Shown piece after piece: positions 1 to 11,845 of a stretch of DNA of 64,000 nucleotides (the stretch's first letter is position 1; every line of letters starts with the position of its first letter). The translations under genes and the position numbers were made by a program. The notes under the pieces were generated by a model. The model saw nothing but the letters and a program-made list of their open reading frames with translations, did not search any database and was not told the origin of the DNA. Origin of the DNA: Ceratodon purpureus. Taxonomy: Eukaryota > Streptophyta > Bryopsida > Pseudoditrichales > Ditrichaceae. The stretch spans positions 24,021,437 through 24,085,436 of the forward strand of contig CM026426.1 in assembly GCA_014871385.1 (NCBI GenBank). Direction: 5' to 3'.

Positions 1-82
1 GAAACTATTGCTAGTGGCCGCTTTCATCGCATTCGAAAAATCTGCTGTCAGCTTCGTCCTAAAGGCCTCGGAGGTGTGCATG
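1..82 (-). CDS. Continuation of the ORF interrupted by hAT copy A (partial)
   Basis: Read on the minus strand, these bases continue the frame of the ORF at 16792-17368 once one copy of the 8-bp duplication TGTGCATG is removed. The junction reads ...PLPDMHT-SEAFRTKLTADF and stays open to the window edge. The hAT therefore landed inside an ORF that was intact at that point. The protein is not recognised and could be a host gene or part of another element. It runs off the window at base 1. Confidence 0.6.
75..82. repeat. 8-bp target-site duplication of hAT A, left copy
   Basis: TGTGCATG lies directly before CAGGGTTGT. The identical octamer follows the right end at 16792-16799. Eight-base duplications are the rule for hAT elements. 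Confidence 0.92.
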
Positions 83-107
83 CAGGGTTGTCACGGTCGT
101 CCGGGAC

Positions 108-420
108 GCTCGGGACGTGGGGACGTCCGCGGACGTCCGCCAGCGCCAGAGGACGTCCTGTGACTTAGAAAAAAAAATCACCCGCATAGGTTTCACCCCG
201 GGGTGAAACCACACCTTCTACGCGGGGGAGGGGTTGCGGGGGAGGGTGCGGCCGTCGCCGCGGAGCGGGGGGGGGGGGCCGTCGGCCAGGTCGGGAAGGG
301 GCCGTCCCCGGCGACGGCCCCTTGCCGTCGCCGCGGAGGGGGGGGCCGTCCCTGGCTTCGGCCCCTTGCCGTCGCCGCGGTGGGGGGGGCCGTCCCCGAC
401 GACGGTGAACGGCGGCGTTC
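108..420. repeat. hAT A left subterminal region: GGACGTCC motifs, 22-bp palindrome, GGCCGTC array
   Basis: Several GGACGTCC palindromes occur within the first ~70 bp of the element. A perfect 22-bp palindrome follows at 189-210 (half-site GGTTTCACCCC), then a GC-rich block with repeated GGCCGTC. In copy B the same region also holds the transposase TATA box, but here about 140 bp carrying that box are missing (the junction is near 412). Subterminal short repeats of this kind are where hAT transposases usually bind; that role is inferred. Confidence 0.7.
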
Positions 421-522
421 AGAAGTGTGTTGAATTGGAGCTTCTTCGGAGGCTCTAGTTCTCTTGAGGACGTGGTACCCCGATTTTTTGAAGTTTTTCC
501 GGGCGATCTATCAAGTGCACCA

Positions 523-3506
523 ATGGCGTCTAAAAGTTACTCCCCATGGTATACCGAAGTCCATATGATCAATGCGGAGAAGAAGAAGACTGAGATGGTT
601 CAATGTATGCTATGCAAGAACACTTTCGCAAAGATGATTGAGCGGATGCTCAGTCATTTGGGCTATGACAAAGTTCTAGGGCTACGGACTAGTGGAGTAG
701 GTCGTTGCACTAATTTGTCACCCGCTATACTGTCCTTGTTCAAGAATTGCGGTGGCAAATTCCCCAACGATTCCAGAATATTCATGTCGGAGCAGAGTAC
801 TTCCCCCGTGACTCGTGGCAATATATCCACGAGAGTGAACACTCCCATGGATGTGGACTCATGTGCTGGATCCCGGGTATCAACTCCGAAGAATGAACCT
901 GTTTTATTTGGTGAGGGTGTACCTTTCATTTCCACTCTTCCGGGGGAAGGTAGTAGACCATTTCCTCCTTTGAAGGCAAAGAGGCAATCTACCCTTCAAG
1001 AGGGCTTCGAAGAGACTCAGAGGCGGGAATGCAACAAAGCATGGGCCACATGTTTTTACGAGAACAGTATCTCGTATAACGTGGCTCGGAGTGCCTCTTT
1101 CAAGGACGCGGTGTTGAAGACGTCCAACATGAAGAGATCATACACACCTCCATCTTTCCACCATCTCCGAACAAATTTACTAGCCCAAGCAAGGACTGAT
1201 TTGGAGACTTCCTTGAATGATAGGATTTTTTCAAGTGTTAGGAAGTACGGGGGAACGTTGGCCCAGGATGGGTAGACTTCTGTAAGCAGTCGCCCTCTAA
1301 TAAACGCAATGCTCGTATCTCCTGCTGGTGAGTTATTCTTGGGAGCCGTTGACACGAGTGGGAAAGAGAAGGATGCCGTTTTCGTAGCGACCGTCATTGA
1401 GAAGTTTATCCAACAAGTTGGAGAACAGAACATCATTCAAGTATGCTACGATAATGCTCCGGTGATGCTTAATGCCAGAAAGTTGGTCCAAGCACTCTAT
1501 CCATCCATATTTGTCCAAGGATGTGCTGCCCATACGATGGACCTTTTGTTGGAGGATTGGAGTAAGATGAAGTGGGTGAACGAGCTCCTAGATCGGGCTA
1601 AGAACTTGGTTAAGTTCATAAAGATAAGGCAAATGCCACTCTCGGTATTTCAAAAGCACGAGGCAAAACTTAGCTTGCTGATGCCTGGTCAGACTAGGTT
1701 TGCATCGCACTACATTATGATTTCGCGTTTATTGAAGGTTCGAGGAGCATTGGAGCAGAGCGTTGTGGATCCTGACTGGAGAAACTACGAAACGAAGAAG
1801 ACCTTATCTGCCCGTGACAAAGCGAAGATCTCACGCGATGTTAAGAGGGTTGTCTTGGATGACGTTTTCCGGGAGCAATGTGCAAACTTCAAGTGGATGA
1901 CGAGTCCCATTGTATATGCCCTACGAGAGTTTGATGCAAAGGAATCGGCATTGGGTAAAGCCTACGTCGTTCTCCGCAACCTTGAGAAGCATGTCCTCTC
2001 TTTACGCCATGAGCCCTTCAAATTAGACTCTGACAATGCTGATTTCTGCAAGGACTCATTTTATGAGCGTAAAGCCATGATTAAATCACCCTTACAGTGT
2101 GCTGCTGCGCTTCTAAACCCTTATCTTATTGACAATGAGGACCTTAACAATGATACTGATGCGATGGCATCGGCGAAGGAGGTCTTGTTGTCGATGGCTC
2201 CTCCGACACTGAAGGAAGTAGTCATAGAAGAGTTCTTTGCATTTCGTGAAGCTTATCCTCCGTTTCGTGACGTACGTGACTCCTCTAAGTCACAACTGCC
2301 GCCTTCTGGTTGGTGGGATATATACGGATCCGCTGGTAAATTCATTTCCCCAATTGCAAAAAGGATTTTAGCTCAGCCCTATCTTCTTCTTCATGCGAGC
2401 GGAATTGGAGTAGCTACTCCTTTGTCCACGACAGGAAGCGAAACCGTTTACTTCCGGAGAGGGCTAATGACCTCGTGTTTGTGTATACGAATTCCAAGAT
2501 AATTTCCTAGTACATGTTGAGTGCCTTAGGCAGGTTCTACGGGGAGTTGGAGGGGAAGGAGGATCCGAAGGCCGTGGAAACCGACGACGTTGACTACTCT
2601 AGTGAGTCTGATGTTGATCTACCCTTCGACGATCTATCAATGGCCCCCCCCATTGAGGCCCCAGTCGATGACCTCGAGGTGTCTCCGAAAGGAAAATCCC
2701 GTTGTTCTCCTGCGCCGATGGAGCGTGCTTTCGAGTATGATGATGTCGAAGAAGAAGGTACCAACGAGGAGGATACGATTCATCTTGCCTCGTTTTTGAA
2801 TGGAGACTGTTTATTAAACAGTGATAAGATTCTCCGGGGAGGATCCTCTCATACTACCGTGGATTTGGTCGTACCAAAGAAAGAGGGAGACCCCACCATT
2901 GATACTTGTAAGGTTGTTTCTCCAAACTTCAACCGCCTGAAGGACGATATGGTTCCACCCACTACAAAGGAGGATGTGCCCATACCCGTAACTAGTGCAT
3001 CTCGGACATTGTTTGGAACTGCAAAGACTAGGGTCCAAGTTGGTGGGTTCGAATCCTCCACGAGGTTGGTTGAGTTGTCTAAAAAAATGAAGGCAGATGC
3101 TAAGGCTGCTGAAGTAGCGGAGAAATGTAGGAAGAGATTGGTTCGAACCCGACAAGCGGACCTCGGCATCCTCTCTACTGATGACGGACTTCCAATTGGG
3201 CATCTCTTTGGGCCGAAGTTGGCTTTGGGAAAACCGGACATATTTCCTGAAAAACCCCCTGCTAGAGCCACGTCCAAGCGAAAGGCTGTAGACAAGACTC
3301 AGAAGGTGTTGGCTTTCAATCTTGGGAAGCCAAAAACTCCTTTGGATGACCCGAATGGCCCAAAGAAATTCCTGAACCCATTCGAGTCAAAGAAGAAGAC
3401 TAAGGCGAGGGTGAAGAAGGTACGCGAGAGCGATGGCGATGACGAATACGATTCTTCCGGTCCTAGTGGGGCCGAAGTGAAGGACGACAGCGATTATGTG
3501 GCCTGA
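523..3506 (+). pseudogene. hAT transposase with acidic C-terminal extension, copy A (broken)
   Basis: The start chosen is the ATG at 523 (MASKSYSPWY), also used by copy B. Residues 28-62 have BED zinc-finger spacing (C28, C31, H45, C62). Next comes a DUF659-type RNase H-like core with the motifs DGWTS and YDNAPVMLNA, then the C-terminal hAT dimerisation motif CERNWSSYSFVHDRKRNR, which is out of frame here but visible in copy B. About 300 further residues are acidic and lysine-rich, an unusual tail for hATs. Against copy B this gene has a TGG-to-TAG stop at 1273, a 1-nt loss near 2380 and a CAG-to-TAG stop near 2508. Its promoter is deleted. It would cut and paste the element in the nucleus if intact, but this copy cannot make the full protein. 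Confidence 0.88.
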
Positions 3507-3869
3507 TTGGGCACGATAGTTAGAAGGCGACATTTCCACTGCACCACCTTAGAATGCCACTCTTTTATGAATGTCCATTTCTAGAAACATGATTATCATA
3601 TTATATCTCATTTAAGCGGTGGTGCTTGCCTCTTCAATATTGTCCTCCACGTTGTGTACTTATTTTTACTTTGATTGTACTTCTCGCAATTTCTTTCTCG
3701 TAATGAATGTACAAAATCTACATATGAAGTTCAATGCATCTAAGTACTAACAATTCTTTCAACACAAATGCAACTCCGAGAAAACATAAATGAAATTGTA
3801 TTAAAACCAGAGGTAATTTTTGCAAGTACATATAGAAGTAGTGTAAAGTCCATACACCCGGCTCCGCAA

Positions 3870-3901
<32 letters not shown>

Positions 3902-3984
3902 CTGCTCTAAATACGACTATCACCCAGTGTATTCTCTCATTAACCGTAGTAATGCGGGTACCATGTCCAACGAAAATACTGTAC
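3507..3984. other. Convergent 3' intergenic region with (AT)14
   Basis: This is the space between the convergent transposase and RING genes. It is AT-rich, with an alternating AT run at 3873-3901 that is much shorter in copy B (near 30181). Nothing coding is seen. Confidence 0.6.
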
Positions 3985-6900
3985 TCAACGTCCATTGTTT
4001 GCATTTGACCTCCGAGTTTGGCGTCGCTGGCTTGGATGTGTAATCGTACCCCCCGATCGATATTCTTCTCCCACGCTATCCAAAGAACGAGGATTATCTT
4101 CCCCCCATTCGGGATCATCTTCATAAGGGTTGTCTCGATTGCGCTTCTTGGAATTCTTCCCGTTCCACAACTCCTTTGCCTTCTCAATCTTGGCTACTGT
4201 TTCTTGCACAATCTTCTTAATCCTATTGCGTGACCAACGAGAGGAATTATCCTCCGCACGAAGTGCCCTTCTCTAGTCCCAAACTATTTTCTGAAGAGCA
4301 TCGTCAGACTTCTTAATGATCACCCAGTAGTCTAGGTCCAAATATTTGAAGGATTCCTCTGTAAAAGTGCGACGATGCTGAATGGCTTCTTCTAGTTTGG
4401 CCAATACAAGTGCCCTCCCAACCGGGGTTCTGTCATACATCTTGTACTCATCAAGTTGGCCATAGTCCCGTTCTACTTCTCTTCTCTTACCGTCGGCATC
4501 TACCACAACTTCCGGTTTTGGAAACCGGAAGAAGCGATTGCCATGTATACTCCAATGTCCACCGAAGTTCCTACAAAAAAATTCTTGGTCCTTGGCATCC
4601 GGAATTTCACGTGCCCTCATCTCCACCTCATAGTCGTGTGTCATCCATGAAAGATCGTCCATTCCGGCATCGTTAGCCGTAGATAGTTGGTGAGTCATTG
4701 TCTCCGGGTTCCAAGCCAGTGATTTGCCCCAATCATAATAATTCAGTTCTTTCTTAGGTAGTTGGTCTAGTGGTAAATTCCACCGATCAAACTCATGCCC
4801 AGGCGGCATCACGTGTTGTAGTCCCAGCATCTCGTAAAAACGTGAACTAATTGGGGAGCGACACATAACACACTGTTTGTTGTTTAAAGCAGCCTTCGCG
4901 ATGCAGGTTATGTGGAACTTGTGATTACAATTTCCCATCTCAAAGGCCCCTTCCGGCCCAAAATATTGTTGACAGATGGGACACGTTTCCTTCGAATATT
5001 CCTCCGACAGTTTGCGGGTATAGATAACCACACGTTTCGATTCATCCAAATGAGATGATAGTACATCGTACGGCATCCACCCCTCCTCGACCTCTAGCGC
5101 CCAGTCAATGACCCCTTCTTTATTTTTGGAACTATGTAATGTGCGCTCCATCATTTCTCCTACATCGCGCCATATCGTGATTTTTGTAGCATCCTCGCCG
5201 CCCTTGGCTGCTGCCTCGTTATACTTTTGTAAAGATGATTGGATAGCTTCTTCGACATCCATAGAAGTAATTGCACATTTCTTCATATCCTGTTGTGCTC
5301 TAGAGACTATTGTCTCCGTATCTCGTAGTTTGTGGACCCAAGCAAGCCATGATAATGCCCTTATGGAACATGGTGTATCGTCTACCATCTGTATTGTGGT
5401 CTTCAGCTTCTTGAGTACTGTACGGGCCTCGTCTCTTTCCCTTCTAGCCACCTCCAAATTCCGTAAATGAATGTCTAATTCCTTTGAATCATCCATTGGC
5501 CCTTTTCCTCTATCCTCATGTCTTGGTGATGCTTGGCTAGAGCCAATGTCCAATGTAACTGGACCAGATGTCATTTTAGACTTCTGAGACGCCATCCCTT
5601 GTGTGGCCCCATCTCCACTTTTATTTGAAAATTTAGAAAGGCCAAGGTCATCAGAATCCTCACCATCGCTCAGTACTTCAATGATACGATCCTTTCCTTC
5701 CACCTTCACCACTTCCTTCTTCACCGCAGGCTTCACTTCTTTTATTTTGTTTTTTTCCTTAACTATCGGGTGGAATTTTTCGCACTCTTCCAATTGTGCA
5801 CTCTAATTCATCTTCACTATGTCCAAGCTTTTTTTCAAACTCTTGATTAGTTGCGTTGCCTCCATTAAATCCTTACTCAGGGCCACGTTCTCTTCGCCTA
5901 ATTTCACACGGTCTTCCAGAAGAGGCTTAATGGAAGATACCAAAGAGTCAAAGCCAAGGGCACCCTATATCATGCCCGGAGTGATACTTCCAAATGCATG
6001 AGCCATATTTATGAGATCTGGTGCCATAGCGCCTAATACGGAAGCCCCTTCCTTGAGGGTGTGTGCAATCTTCAACACATTATGAATTTGTTGCACTTCC
6101 TCCGTGGTTTTTCCTGCAGCGTCTCCCTCCGTGGTATTCTCTAAGCCCCCACGCTGTTCATCAGAGGACACCTCCGTCAATTTGATGCTAAAATCTAGTA
6201 ACTCCTTCAATGATTCGTTGTTTGGCATCGACTTCACCAGCTCCATAATCTCCGAAATGGAATGAACTGCATCCTTTGTGCTATCCTCTTCGGTACGCAC
6301 TTGAAGTATTGCCAAGGAACTTGGACCATCATCCACTGAACGAGGGTTGGAGCATCCGGCTTCCGCAGCCGTAAGATGTGTTGAACAGTCATTGTCCACC
6401 TCCACTTGCACCTCATCTACGGCTGCCATGCCCTTTGTATCGTTGGAAGATTTCACCGTGATTCCCAGGTCTGCTCTAGGAATAGTAGGGACATTAGTTT
6501 TTGTGGCAACGGGGAACATCGTAGCGATCACATTGGCAATGGCAACGGGCTTCTTTTCCTCTGGACGATGCGGAGTTTCATTCTGTACTTTTTTTACTTC
6601 ATTCTTCGGAAAGCTCTTTAGATGTGGCCACTGCCGCTTTCGGAACTCCGCTACAACCTTCTTTGCTTGCAAAGGATCGATCAGATATAAATCCGGAATG
6701 TCTCTTACCATCCATCCAATTTGCAACGGCGTGTCTTTCGTAGTGGGGTACGTACACCAACTAATCTTCCGCTTCAATATTAGCTCCGCATATACCATAC
6801 TGCAAATGGTATAATTGAAATGGCCTTTGCTGGGCTTTCGTTGCCCAAACATAGTAGTCCAGACCTCATATGCTCGATGCAAGAAATGGTCATCGATGCA

Positions 6901-7131
6901 TGACCAGGGCTTGCAGGTAAAACTCTGTGTGTTCATCTCGTGTTCTTCTCGGGGCCACTACTTGTCAATGTGATACATCTTCACATACTTCTTGCACTCC
7001 TTGAAAGTCCAGAAAATCTCCCCTACAGATTCCCAGCCTTCTTCTGCTACAATGTTTTTGTTGTCTAGGATCTCCCAAGAAAAGTTGTGGCACGTTCCCT
7101 TCGGCTTGTTCCTCTTCCCGGATCCGCCATA
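3985..7131 (-). pseudogene. RING-H2 (putative E3 ubiquitin ligase) cargo gene of hAT A (broken)
   Basis: The likely start is the ATG at 7131 (MADP), as in copy B, and the stop is at 3985, giving a protein of about 1,000 residues. The N-terminal domain contains CKKYVKMYHIDK and SMVYAELILKRKISW, shared with the element's third gene. The middle is charged and probably coiled-coil. A clear RING-H2 lies at 4858-4987, with spacing C-x2-C-x14-C-x-H-x2-H-x2-C-x10-C-x2-C. The tail is lysine-rich and acidic. RING-H2 domains normally recruit an E2 for ubiquitin transfer; the substrate is unknown. In-frame stops relative to copy B, several of them TGG-to-TAG, occur near 4273, 5803, 5965 and 6960, and there is an indel close to the start. 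Regulation is probably from the TATA palindrome at 7368-7393. Confidence 0.75.
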
Positions 7132-7235
7132 GTAACCTCGTTTTAAACAAAAACGTAATGGTTTTGTTTTAAAGAAAACAAGGAGTTGATAAATGACGGT
7201 TTACAAAATAACGAATACAGAAAATTCAAAAACTC

Positions 7236-7247
7236 CCCCCCCCCCCC
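7236..7247. repeat. Poly-C tract in the RING gene leader
   Basis: Twelve C on the plus strand would read as poly-G in the RING mRNA leader, between TATA box and start codon. Copy B has 22 C at the matching place (34401-34422), and the kinase gene leader has a comparable run. Confidence 0.7.
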
Positions 7248-7367
7248 ACAATAAAAAGGGACTTCCATCTCCTCACCCCCACGTACCAACAAGCTCCCAA
7301 GTGAATTGGGAAACTGTAGCAATAGGAGAGGGACAATTGAGGAGAGTGAAGTGAGGAAGTGGGGGAC

Positions 7368-7393
7368 GGCCGTCGCCATATATGGCGACGGCC
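7368..7393 (-). promoter_or_regulatory. TATA box at the centre of a 26-bp perfect palindrome (RING gene promoter)
   Basis: The perfect arms GGCCGTCGCCATA and TATGGCGACGGCC meet at CATATATG. The TATA element lies about 240 bp upstream of the minus-strand ATG and directly downstream (in gene sense) of the GGCCGTC array. The same plan is seen at the other three promoters of the element. Promoter function is inferred from position. Confidence 0.65.
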
Positions 7394-7395
7394 CC

Positions 7396-7915
7396 CAACC
7401 CTACGGCCGTCCCCCCGAGCCTAGGGCCGTCGCCTCCCGATCCTACGGCCGCGGCCAATGGCCGTCGTCCCAAACCTGACGACGGCCGTTGGGGGCCGTC
7501 GGGTCGGGGGCCACGGTGACGGCCGGGGAGGCCCGTGCCTCCGCGGCCGTCCGATCGGGCCGTCTCCTCGGCGACGGCCGTCCGATGAAGGCCGTCGCCG
7601 AGGGGACGGCCTTGGAGACGGCCCCCAAGAGGGCGGCTTGCGGCCCTCCGATCGCGGCCGTCGCCGTCCGATGGCGGCCGACCGCGCGGGGACGGCTGCG
7701 GGGACGGCCGCGTAGACGGCCTTGGAGACGGCCGCGGGGACGGCCCCGTCGGCGACAGCCCGCGGCCGTCTGATCGGGGTCGTCTCCAAGGCGACGGCCG
7801 TTCGATCACGGCCACGGTCGAAGGGCCGTCCCCACACACGGCCCCTCGCGGAGACGGCCCACGGCCGTGGAGACGGTCCCCGACCGTGGGGACGAGGCCG
7901 TCGCGGCCGCGGGAA
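7396..7915. repeat. CpG-rich GACGGCCGTC array upstream of the RING gene
   Basis: About 520 bp are built from many degenerate copies of ACGGCCGTC and its near neighbours GGGGACGGCC and GATCGGGCCGTC. Open frames through it on both strands are low-complexity artefacts. It matches 34555-35000 in copy B. Confidence 0.75.
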
Positions 7916-9095
7916 ATTTCCCTCCCCCCCCTTTTTTTAAATACAAATGATAAAAACATATAATGCTACATCTTTCAACCACATATTACACTAAACCTGT
8001 TAATTTCTTTCACCAATTAAAATGAGAACAGCAGTTAATGTAAACATGAATTAAATTACTTCATGGTATGCAAAGCATCTAAATTCTTCAACGAGTCATT
8101 ATTCCGTACGCTCCACCGAAGTTAATGTATGTGTCATTTATTCGAATCATTATTTCTGTTGTTTCTATCGTACGCATTTCATGCTGTCTACCATCGCACT
8201 CCAGAAGTTCCTTGCAGAAATCGAACTCATCTAAACTTGTTTCAGAAATTGTAATCTAAATAGTTCTCCGTCTTCTTATTCTCCGCTTTGAATTTTTGTT
8301 TTTTTAAATACATAAGTACTTCTATTATACTTTCATTAAACGGCTTCATATTCTCAATTTAATTCGAGTTACCATCTCTTTATGTACTTTTAACGTTCCT
8401 CCCTCTATACAATTTCCACTTTCGAATATGGTTTTCATTTACTTCTTCTTTATTTTCCTCTATGTTTATTCCCCTCTAGTTTATGCCCTTTTTTTAACGT
8501 CTAATTTGTCTAATTTACAACTCCAACCCTTGAAGCTCCATAAATGTCATTTCGTGAATTTCTTCCTTTCATATCATTTCGAACGTTCGTATTTCGATTT
8601 ATTTCCTCCATGACCCATGTTAAAGTATATTTTACTAATTCGACCACTATTCCACCATTTTACTAATTCTACCCTACTGCTTTAGTTTTGAATTATATTC
8701 TACTAGATGTACCCTACTACTTTGGTTTTTATTGAGTACTGTACCCCTCTTTCATATATACGTTTTGAACTCTCCATGTATCACTACATCATGGCCGACT
8801 TCTATTTCTTATAATAATTATAATTTCGATACTTTCCCTCTCAAACTATTCTTTTTTCGTCTATTATTTTGATGGTTCACTCATTTGTTTACTTATGAAT
8901 ATACTTCTACTTCACAGCTTTCCCCAAGTGTATCGATACGTTATTTCTTAATATTACACCCGTCGTCGTTATAGTTCTAATATTCATATCCGTCCTCAAA
9001 CCTCTTGTTCTTTGTGTTGTTCATTAATTTAATTAATTACTATTCCGAAACAATACCACCCTACCAAACATCGTTCATCAGTATTTTTAGTATTC

Positions 9096-9236
<141 letters not shown>

Positions 9237-9539
9237 CTAAAATTATGTCCCGTCAATATACGTTTTTGTGTAATAATTTTATTTCCGTACTTGTAGCTCC
9301 AAGTATTTCACGTCCTGACTTTTTAATTTTTCCTTGGTACAGTATAGTCTATGTGTCTCTATGAATTATCGTGCTTGTTAAATTCTCTCATTGTGTCATT
9401 AGTAAGTGATTACTTTTGTACGTATATACTATACATTGTACAAGTTAGAATCCAATTCCATATTTATATTTACGTTAAAGTGTATATGAATAAACATATA
9501 TTCCTATAGTATATAATGTAAATGTGTTACCTAATTTAT

Positions 9540-10000
9540 TTATTTTATTTCATATAAGTTACAAGGTACAACTCAATTCTGGGCGTGGGAAACTAGAATT
9601 GTTTATAAAAACAATGATTTCAATTTTAGTCGTTCACAAATTGGCATTATTCAGTGACGGTTGAATGTTTTCTGTTTTTGTTTTGTTTTTTACTATTATC
9701 TCTTCCTCATCTCATAATGTGAGCTAGTGATTTTTTTTTTTTTTTAATGATAACACAGTACTACGGTATGGAAGTGTGTAAAATAAAAGACATTAAAGTG
9801 CAAGGAGAGTTTTTATATTTCATATAACTCTAAACCAGGCATGAGAAATTAGAATTGGACCATTTGTTATGTAAACAATGATTTGAGTTTTATTCCTCCC
9901 ATGAATTGCATAATCCCAAGAGAATTGAATGTTTGTTTTGGTTTTTTTTAATTTATTATTATCTCCCGTTTCTCTCATAATCTAAACTACTGTTTATGTT
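9540..10000. repeat. Diverged tandem duplication, period about 270 bp
   Basis: Units at about 9540-9745 and 9815-10000 share blocks such as AACTAGAATTG-like, AAACAATGATTT, TTGAATGTTT and CTCATAATNT in the same order. Copy B has one unit at about 36825-36990. Confidence 0.6.
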
Positions 10001-10789
10001 TTTATTTTTGATTCTACCATAATACTAAAGAACAAGAGTATGTAAAATTAAAGAAATAAAACTGGGGTAAATCATTCCATTAAAAATTAGAGTCAAAGAA
10101 TCTATATAAATATTTTCATTGTATACCACTATTCGAGAAGAAATTGGATCTATATTTCTAAGAGATTTATGAAACCGTAAACCGGTGAAATATAAATGCA
10201 AATCTCTTAACCATTTAAACGTAAGGTGCACCGCATGGAAAACCAAGTGTGTACATCAATTTATGCGTTGAACTACTTCTAGTGCATTCTCTCCGCGATG
10301 TTCCTCTTATCATCTCGTTGTTGACATTTACTCTTTTGATTCGTAAGTATAAAATGTTAATTCATTACCGTATGCTAAAACATGAATAACTTCGTTTCTT
10401 TAAATGACAATTGGTAAAAACTGTTTTAGTGTACCCACAATGTTTACGGTTCTTTCCATTCAATAGGATATATATTCTTCTTCATAAACGTGTTCACATT
10501 ATTTGTAGATCCTAGGGGGTTATCCACCCCCAAAGAACCAAAATATCACATAGTTCATTTGATCCCAATTTCAAACGTCGACCCCACCTCCCCGATCACA
10601 GGATCTTCAGGACATTCTCCACAATATCCGGGATATGTCTGAATTTTCCATTTTTAGGAGATATGCTGTCCAAACAATCCCAAGTGGGATTGTTTGGGAC
10701 AAGAAGGAGGGGGGAGAGTAGGGGAGGAGAGGGGGGAGGAGAGGAGAGAAAACACAAGGGGAGGGGAGTTCCTTCGAACCTCCCCCCCC

Positions 10790-11460
10790 CCCCCCGGCCG
10801 TCCCCGGCGACGGCCACGGCCGACCCCGCGTGGACGGCCGTCGCCCACGGCCGTCGGATCTTCTCCGACGAGAAGATCCTACGGCCGTGGCCGACACCGC
10901 GGTCGCAGCCCCCCGACCCCGGGGTCGGCCGCGGCCGTCCCCGCGGGGTCGGACAAGGCCGTCCCCGGCGACGGCCACGAACGACCCCGTGGTCGGAAGG
11001 TCCGTCCGCGTGGACGGCCGTGGCCGACCTCGCGGTCGGAAGGGCCGTCCGCGTGGACGGCCGTGGCCGACGACGCCGCTGCAGCCTCCGACCGCGGGGT
11101 GGAGCACGGCCGTCCCCGCGGGGTGGAGCACGGCCGTCTCCGGGGACGGCCACGGCCCACCCCGCGGTCGGAAGGGCCGTCCGCGTGGACGGCCGTGGCC
11201 GACCACGCCGCTGCAGCCTCCAACCGCGGGGTGCAGCACGGCCGTCCCCGCGATTGGTTGCGGCCGCCCCCGGGGACGGCCATCCACGTGGTCGGCCGTC
11301 TCGACCGCGGGGTGGCGGTCCACCCTTTGGGGAGCGGTCGCGGCCACACGACCGGTCGCGGGCGCGATCCTGGACGGCCGCGACCGGTCCCGCGACGGAC
11401 CAGTTACGGCCGTTGGATTCTTCATTCCCCGAGATCCAACAGCCGTAGGGGGGCCGTCGT
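10790..11460. repeat. CpG-rich GACGGCCGTC array upstream of the third gene
   Basis: About 670 bp of dense ACGGCCGTC and GTGGACGGCCGTGGCC repeats with longer internal units, for example near-duplicate blocks around 11000-11090 and 11160-11230. Long ORFs through it are repeat artefacts. The array and the TATA box after it are absent from copy B (breakpoint near 37690). Confidence 0.75.
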
Positions 11461-11486
11461 TTGACCTAACTGGCTGTCTAGGGGTT

Positions 11487-11509
11487 CGGGCCAGCATAAA
11501 AGGCTGGCC
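11487..11509 (+). promoter_or_regulatory. TATA box inside an inverted repeat (third gene promoter)
   Basis: The arms GGGCCAGC (11487-11494) and GCTGGCCC (11502-11509) flank ATAAAAG exactly. It lies about 340 bp before the ATG at 11846 and just after the GGCCGTC array. Copy B has lost this stretch. Confidence 0.65.
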
Positions 11510-11845
11510 CTGCTTCCTTTTTCTTCATTTGGGTGCTCGTGCTACATGCGCTGGATTTACTTCAGCTCAGTTGCGTTCCTCCAAGCTTATTCTACTTCCC
11601 CACGGGTTATCGTGGGATTGTGTTTAGGGTTGTCAGCACCGTATGTTGGTTATTATGAAACCAACAATATAGTGCTTCATACGTACGGTTTTTTGGCAGG
11701 AGTTCTGGGTTTTGTTTTAGTCCTTATGCACTAGATATATACGAGATGAAATCAACTTTTATACAGTGGGGAGAAGTTACTCGCATTGTTACAAGGTTGG
11801 TTCGATACACCGTATTCACAACTACTCGCTTACCGGACTTTCGCC

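Noticed and set aside
1056-1436. Minus-strand ORFs opposite the hAT transposase
   Set aside because: Shadows of the plus-strand coding frame; they carry no motif of their own.
7443-7959. Several overlapping ORFs of 60-230 residues in the GC-rich array
   Set aside because: They exist in nearly every frame on both strands, are made of R/G/P/A low complexity and follow the repeat unit; stop codons are simply rare in GGCCGTC repeats.
10596-11627. ORFs of up to 296 residues in the third-gene array
   Set aside because: Same repeat artefact as above; the segment is absent from copy B and lies upstream of a TATA box.
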